Below, piece by piece: positions 60,355-64,000 of a DNA stretch of 64,000 nucleotides. The stretch is from the NCBI RefSeq assembly GCF_035918095.1, contig NZ_CP109137.1, forward strand, positions 1,364,001-1,428,000, read 5' to 3'. This DNA comes from Streptomyces sp. NBC_01750 (GTDB taxonomy: Bacteria > Actinomycetota > Actinomycetes > Streptomycetales > Streptomycetaceae). Position 1 is the stretch's first letter, and every line of letters begins with the position of its first letter. Under the pieces are notes generated by a model that saw only the letters and a program-made list of their open reading frames with translations, was not told the origin of the DNA and did not search any database. The translations under genes were made by a program, and so were the position numbers.

Positions 60355-61685
60355 GACGACCCCTCCCCGTTGTCGGCGTTGTCCTTTGCCTGGTCACCTG
60401 GACGAGCGGTGGATGCGCGAACTCCGGAGCCGTAGCCGATTCCCGACGGAAGAACGCGTGGGATCGGATCGCTGGGGCCTTCCGGCGGATAGGTCGGCGC
60501 ATGAGCCGCGTAGTGTCTGCCCGCCGCGTTCACCGCGCCCGGCAGCTCCTGGCTGAAGGCCTCCAGTGTGGGGAGACCGCCACCCGGTGACCGATGGCCG
60601 CCGCTCTCTTCCGGCCGGGGCGCCAGGGACTCCTCGGTCGCCGCACGTAACTCGTCCTCCCGCTGCCGGGACACCGGGTCCTCGCGGTTCCAGGGGATCA
60701 TGACGCTGATCCACGGCCGCTCCTCGGCACACAGCCGCCGCACCAGTTCTCTGCGGTGCGGGGAGTCGAGGGCCCAGCGGTCCAGCAGCAGCAGTCCTGG
60801 CGCCTGCGGCGGGCCCGGGGCCAGCAGCCGCTCGGCCTCGGCCTCGAACTCCCCGACGCGCACCCGGTAGTCCAGGTTCCGGACGAGATCGACGGCGTGG
60901 TCGGCGAGCGGCCTGGACGATTTCGGATGGTACGGATTCCAGTCGCGCGGGCGCGGGCCGTAGCAGTCGGGGCCGCGGTCCTCCGGGAGATCCGACCGGG
61001 AGCAGGCGAGTACCGAGACCTCCATCTCCCGTGCCGGTCCGGGCGGCCCGAACGCGCTCGGCATCGCGCCGTAGTCCTGGTGCGGGTCGCCCTCGGTGAT
61101 ACGGGTCTGCTCCGCCACGCTGACTATGCGCTTCGCCAGGAGGTAGACCGCGCGCTCGTACTGGTCGCGGAGGTATCTGAGCTTGATCAGCCCGTAGAAC
61201 CCCTCGTCGGCGTAGTCGTCACCGAAAGCCGCATGGTTGAACTGCAGCCGCTCCGCGGGCTGCGGCAGCTGCCTGGCCGGTATCGGCACCCAGAGCGCCG
61301 GAACGATCCCGCTCACCGAGCTGCCATTGCTCCGCGCCTGGTGGTGCGCCGCACGCGTCGAGAACACGAACCATTCCCGGCCGCACTGCTCACTGAGGAA
61401 ATAGCGTGGCGAATAGAGCGGCACAAAGACCCTGCAGGAGGCCAGAGCCTCCGAAAGCCGCTCCTGCCATCCTTCGCCGGGCTGCATCTGCTGGTCCATG
61501 AAACCGGCCGGCACCCCGGCCGGAAGCGACGTCAGCTGCAGCACATGGGCGCACAGATCACGGTAGAACCTCTCCACCCAGATGTTCGGGTCTTTGTCCT
61601 TCGGATGATTCTTCGGCGTATGCGCATAGCTGAGGAAGAAGTACGGTTCCGCCCCAACTCCCCCTGCCCCCATGGCTCCAAGCAC
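60351..61685 (-). CDS. fxsC: FxSxx-COOH system TIR-like protein (FxsC)
   Basis: 444 aa from GTG 61685 (GGGAG site); an ATG at 61673 is possible. The N-terminal 200 residues form a TIR-like domain: PYFFLSYAHTP, IWVERFYRDLCAHVL, SLPAGVPAGFMDQQMQPGEG and ALASCRVFVPLYSPRYFLSE, then QCGREWFVFSTR. The S..C..E pattern in SEQCGRE places a Glu where NAD-cleaving TIR domains have their catalytic Glu. The C-terminal half has LLLLDRWALD and a Pro/Gly-rich tail. It matches the FxsC component of FxSxx-COOH systems. A TTA codon is at 60648-60650. It overlaps fxsT by 4 bp and follows fxsB by about 85 bp. Confidence 0.88.
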   Translation of the reverse strand: MLGAMGAGGVGAEPYFFLSYAHTPKNHPKDKDPNIWVERFYRDLCAHVLQLTSLPAGVPAGFMDQQMQPGEGWQERLSEALASCRVFVPLYSPRYFLSEQCGREWFVFSTRAAHHQARSNGSSVSGIVPALWVPIPARQLPQPAERLQFNHAAFGDDYADEGFYGLIKLRYLRDQYERAVYLLAKRIVSVAEQTRITEGDPHQDYGAMPSAFGPPGPAREMEVSVLACSRSDLPEDRGPDCYGPRPRDWNPYHPKSSRPLADHAVDLVRNLDYRVRVGEFEAEAERLLAPGPPQAPGLLLLDRWALDSPHRRELVRRLCAEERPWISVMIPWNREDPVSRQREDELRAATEESLAPRPEESGGHRSPGGGLPTLEAFSQELPGAVNAAGRHYAAHAPTYPPEGPSDPIPRVLPSGIGYGSGVRASTARPGDQAKDNADNGEGSS

Positions 61686-61770
61686 CAACGTCTCCCCCGG
61701 TCCATGTGGATGGATCCTCAGTGTAGGAAACGTCGATTACTCGGCGGAACAGCGCGAACACGCCTGCTCC

Positions 61771-64000
61771 TCAAGGGGTCACGTTCCGGGCCTGCCAGTC
61801 GGCGCGATGGGACTCGGCCGCGCGCCGAGCCTCGGACAGGGCGTCAACCGAGACCGGTTCCGCCGACCACCCCTGCGCCGTGCTCGCCATCCCTGCCACG
61901 AATCGCTCCCCGAGAGGCGTCAGGACACCGGACGTGGCCAGCACTTCGACCGCCTCGGAGGTCTGCTGCCGCCAGCGGGCGAACTGCGCCTCCGCCGTTC
62001 GCGCCGCTTCGCCCTGCGCCGTGTGCCGCCGTACGCGCCAGAAGTCCGTCACCGCGATATGCGCGTACGTCCCCTGGATCAGCCCGGCCAGCGGTCTTGG
62101 ATCGCCCCGCCACGGGGCGTAGAACGTCCGGGTGTCCGCGGGATCGTAGAGATCGTGACTGTCCAGTACCGCACCCAGCTTCACATGCTGGAATTCATGG
62201 ACGATGAGCAGCGCCAGCAGATCCGGGGAATCGGGCCGGGCCGCCCCGACCGCGCCGAAGGCTTCTCTGGAAGCGGCACTGACATCGCTGCCGTCCGGTG
62301 AGTGCAACGGTGTGATGGCCCGGAGACCGGCGGCCACGCCCGGCGCGTACACGGGCAGTTCACGCCGGATGAGCGACCATGCCTCGGTCAGGTCCTCCGC
62401 CCACATCTTGGCCTCCCCCGGGGAGAGGCGGGGCGCGACGGGCCATTGATGGGAGTCGCGCAGTGGGTCGGTGTCCTCCAACGCCACCGTCCAGCCGGGC
62501 AGTTCGACCAGTCGTACGGGCTGCCAGTGCGGAGTGAGTCCGTCCACCCCTTCGTCCCACCCGATCCACAGCTCACGACCCGCGGCCCGCACGGAGAAAC
62601 CGTGGGCGCCCGCGGTGACTTCGGCGTGGTCCGCACGTGTGGTGAGTGACACCGAGCCGAGGCCGGGAAGGCGAAGCATTCCCTCACGCAGCGGGACGAC
62701 GACAGTGTCGCCGCGCCGGGCCCGGAGCGCAGCGGCAGCGGCGAGCTCCGCAAGGCCGCGCACGACGGTCGCCGGTGCCGAACCCTCCAGGATTCGCAGG
62801 GCCCATGGCCGCAGATAGGGATGAGCCACCACCGCGTCCAGCGCGTCGGGCGCGGCTGCATCAAGCTCGATCAGCAGCTCCCCGGCCTGCGCGGCGATGC
62901 GGTCGGCCCGGGGGGCATGCTCCAGCACGGCCGCCAGCAGATCGCCGTTGAACTCGAGTTGAGCGGCCGCCAGCCGCCCCACGACCTCCTCGCCACCGAA
63001 ACCGGCGGCCAGCTCGTCGAGATCACCGGTGTGAACGGAGAGGCCGGTGTCCGCCGGCCGCGCCGGGGCGGAGGCTTCCCTGTCACGGATGTTCATAATG
63101 AGTTCCATCAGGTCGGGGCAGAACACGGAGGGATTGTCGAAGCCGCTGCCGCTTCGATAGCGATGGGCGTAAAGGCCTCCGCCGCAGGACTCGACCACCG
63201 GGCAGGCACGGCACTCCTGGCTCAGCTGCTCGGCTCCCTGCTGGCGGGCCAGCATTCCGGGGTGGCGCAGAACCTCGTCAAGAGAGTGCGCAAAGACGTC
63301 CATACCCGTCACAGGGGCGCCGTCGTAGGCCGTTTTGAGGCTGTCGGCCTGCTCGAATGTGCCGTCCGTCTCGATCACCACGAGATCCGCCGGCGCCAGC
63401 CCCAGGGATTCGGTGAGACTGCTTTCACCGCGCAGCGTGCGCAGTACGGAGTCGAAGATCCGCACGGGGACCGGCCGGCCCGCGTCGTCCCAGCGCCGGT
63501 AGACGACATCCAGCCAGTCCGCGTAGGGAGTCGCCGATCCGTCCGGGCGGGGCGGCGGTGCGTCCCAAGTCGCGTGCGGCAGGAGGAAGTCGAGACGCGG
63601 TGGGTCGAGAGCGACCAGAGCGTCGTACACGGCCACCGGATCATTCTCGACATCGATCGTGCACAGCAGCCCGGCGAACAGGTGTCTGTATCGGGGCTGA
63701 TTCAGCAGAGCGACCGCACGCAACACCTGCGGGTGGCTGCTGCGGCCGTCGGCATAGCGGCGATGACGGTCGTTGGAGGCCTTGTCACCGTCCAGGGAAA
63801 CGCCGACCTTGATGCCTAATTCAACAAAAAGATCACAAAACTGCTCATTGAGGAGGACGCCGTTCGTGTGAATCCTGAGGTCGAGCGCGCTGACACCGCG
63901 TAACGCGCGCCGGAGCTCCTCCGCCGCCTTCCGCAGCCGGCCGGGACCGGCGAGCAGCGGCTCCCCGCCATGGAGCACCACGTGGACCGTCGGCAATCGG
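61771..64000 (-). CDS. fxsB: FxsB-type radical SAM/SPASM peptide maturase fused to a HExxH domain, 5' part outside the window
   Basis: 743 visible codons; the start and the CxxxCxxC motif lie beyond position 64000. The radical SAM core continues with VVLHGGEPLLAG, IHTNGVLLNEQF, GVSLDGDKASNDRHR. A SPASM segment is CRACPVVESCGGGLYAHRYR. From about 63060 to 61780 a second domain contains LIVHEFQHVKLGAVLD (HExxH), a putative peptide-modifying (2-oxoglutarate/Fe beta-hydroxylase-like) domain known as a fusion in this family. FxsB enzymes form cyclophane cross-links in precursor peptides ending Phe-x-Ser-x-x. TTA codons stand at 63817-63819 and 63901-63903. Confidence 0.9.
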   Translation of the reverse strand, partial: RLPTVHVVLHGGEPLLAGPGRLRKAAEELRRALRGVSALDLRIHTNGVLLNEQFCDLFVELGIKVGVSLDGDKASNDRHRRYADGRSSHPQVLRAVALLNQPRYRHLFAGLLCTIDVENDPVAVYDALVALDPPRLDFLLPHATWDAPPPRPDGSATPYADWLDVVYRRWDDAGRPVPVRIFDSVLRTLRGESSLTESLGLAPADLVVIETDGTFEQADSLKTAYDGAPVTGMDVFAHSLDEVLRHPGMLARQQGAEQLSQECRACPVVESCGGGLYAHRYRSGSGFDNPSVFCPDLMELIMNIRDREASAPARPADTGLSVHTGDLDELAAGFGGEEVVGRLAAAQLEFNGDLLAAVLEHAPRADRIAAQAGELLIELDAAAPDALDAVVAHPYLRPWALRILEGSAPATVVRGLAELAAAAALRARRGDTVVVPLREGMLRLPGLGSVSLTTRADHAEVTAGAHGFSVRAAGRELWIGWDEGVDGLTPHWQPVRLVELPGWTVALEDTDPLRDSHQWPVAPRLSPGEAKMWAEDLTEAWSLIRRELPVYAPGVAAGLRAITPLHSPDGSDVSAASREAFGAVGAARPDSPDLLALLIVHEFQHVKLGAVLDSHDLYDPADTRTFYAPWRGDPRPLAGLIQGTYAHIAVTDFWRVRRHTAQGEAARTAEAQFARWRQQTSEAVEVLATSGVLTPLGERFVAGMASTAQGWSAEPVSVDALSEARRAAESHRADWQARNVTP

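Noticed and set aside
61674..61770. Possible precursor peptide gene in the fxsB-fxsC gap
   Set aside because: I read the minus strand of this gap and found no short frame ending in Phe-x-Ser-x-x. The precursor is expected upstream of fxsB, outside the window.
1..64000. CRISPR arrays, tRNA genes or insertion sequences
   Set aside because: No regularly spaced repeats, no tRNA cloverleaf candidates and no transposase genes were recognised by eye. A covariance-model scan would settle tRNA absence.

Overview
The base composition (about 70% GC in most genes, with strongly GC-ending codons), the gene families (XRE/DUF397 pairs, RsbW-like ATP-binding proteins, many divergent regulator-target pairs, a Tat-exported PhoD, a c-di-AMP riboswitch before an NlpC/P60 hydrolase) and a few TTA leucine codons point to a Streptomyces or close relative. 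Most of the window is ordinary chromosomal housekeeping and regulatory sequence. No tRNA, rRNA, CRISPR array or insertion sequence was recognised.

Layout. 1-775: urease ureA-ureB-ureC (minus strand, ureC cut by the edge). 907-2626: a TetR regulator divergent from an ABC-2-type membrane protein, with duplicated operator-like sites between them. 2760-8565: an accessory patch with an orphan Phd antitoxin, a lipoprotein, decayed DUF4352 and HNH genes, a pterin dehydratase, an XRE-TPR regulator with a TTA codon, a resolvase-like protein, a DUF397 protein, a zinc-ribbon protein, two small membrane proteins and a frameshifted XRE gene. 8848-9799: a ClpP paralogue lacking the usual catalytic His, with a small partner gene. 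10107-10786: c-di-AMP riboswitch and NlpC/P60 hydrolase. 10892-12516: LysE exporter and divergent LysR. 12535-14328: a WhiJ-like set (ATP-binding protein, XRE-DUF5753, DUF397). 14321-18895: biotin synthesis (bioF divergent from bioB-bioA-bioD).

19172-30827: methyltransferase; a Fic-like/ribbon-helix-helix toxin-antitoxin pair with a perfect operator palindrome; a MacB-type ABC exporter; GNAT; two coupled CNNM/CBS proteins behind a proline-containing leader ORF; holin-like protein; MDMPI-type protein; SGNH hydrolase; purB. 30824-45865: Mug glycosylase, GNAT-AAA fusion, ROK and GntR/UTRA regulators, an ECF41 sigma factor divergent from an alpha/beta hydrolase, a frameshifted EamA transporter divergent from a MocR regulator, PhoD, a membrane protein coupled to a winged-helix regulator, a TM-ACT-GNAT protein, and a PLP-dependent lyase divergent from an Lrp regulator. 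45947-55376: DUF885 hydrolase, rhodanese, second Lrp regulator, SbcCD, YigZ, CoA-binding protein, AAC(3)-family acetyltransferase.

55483-64000 holds the most interesting system. It is an FxSxx-COOH-type RiPP operon on the minus strand: fxsB (radical SAM/SPASM maturase fused to a HExxH modification domain, 5' end off the window), fxsC (TIR-like) and fxsT (MinD/ParA-like, TIR-like, NB-ARC and TPR regions, like an NLR/STAND sensor). All three visible genes carry in-frame TTA codons, as does the convergent alpha/beta hydrolase; elsewhere I found only one such codon in an intact gene. This suggests the whole pathway depends on the bldA tRNA and so on development. The precursor peptide gene was not found and is probably just beyond position 64000.
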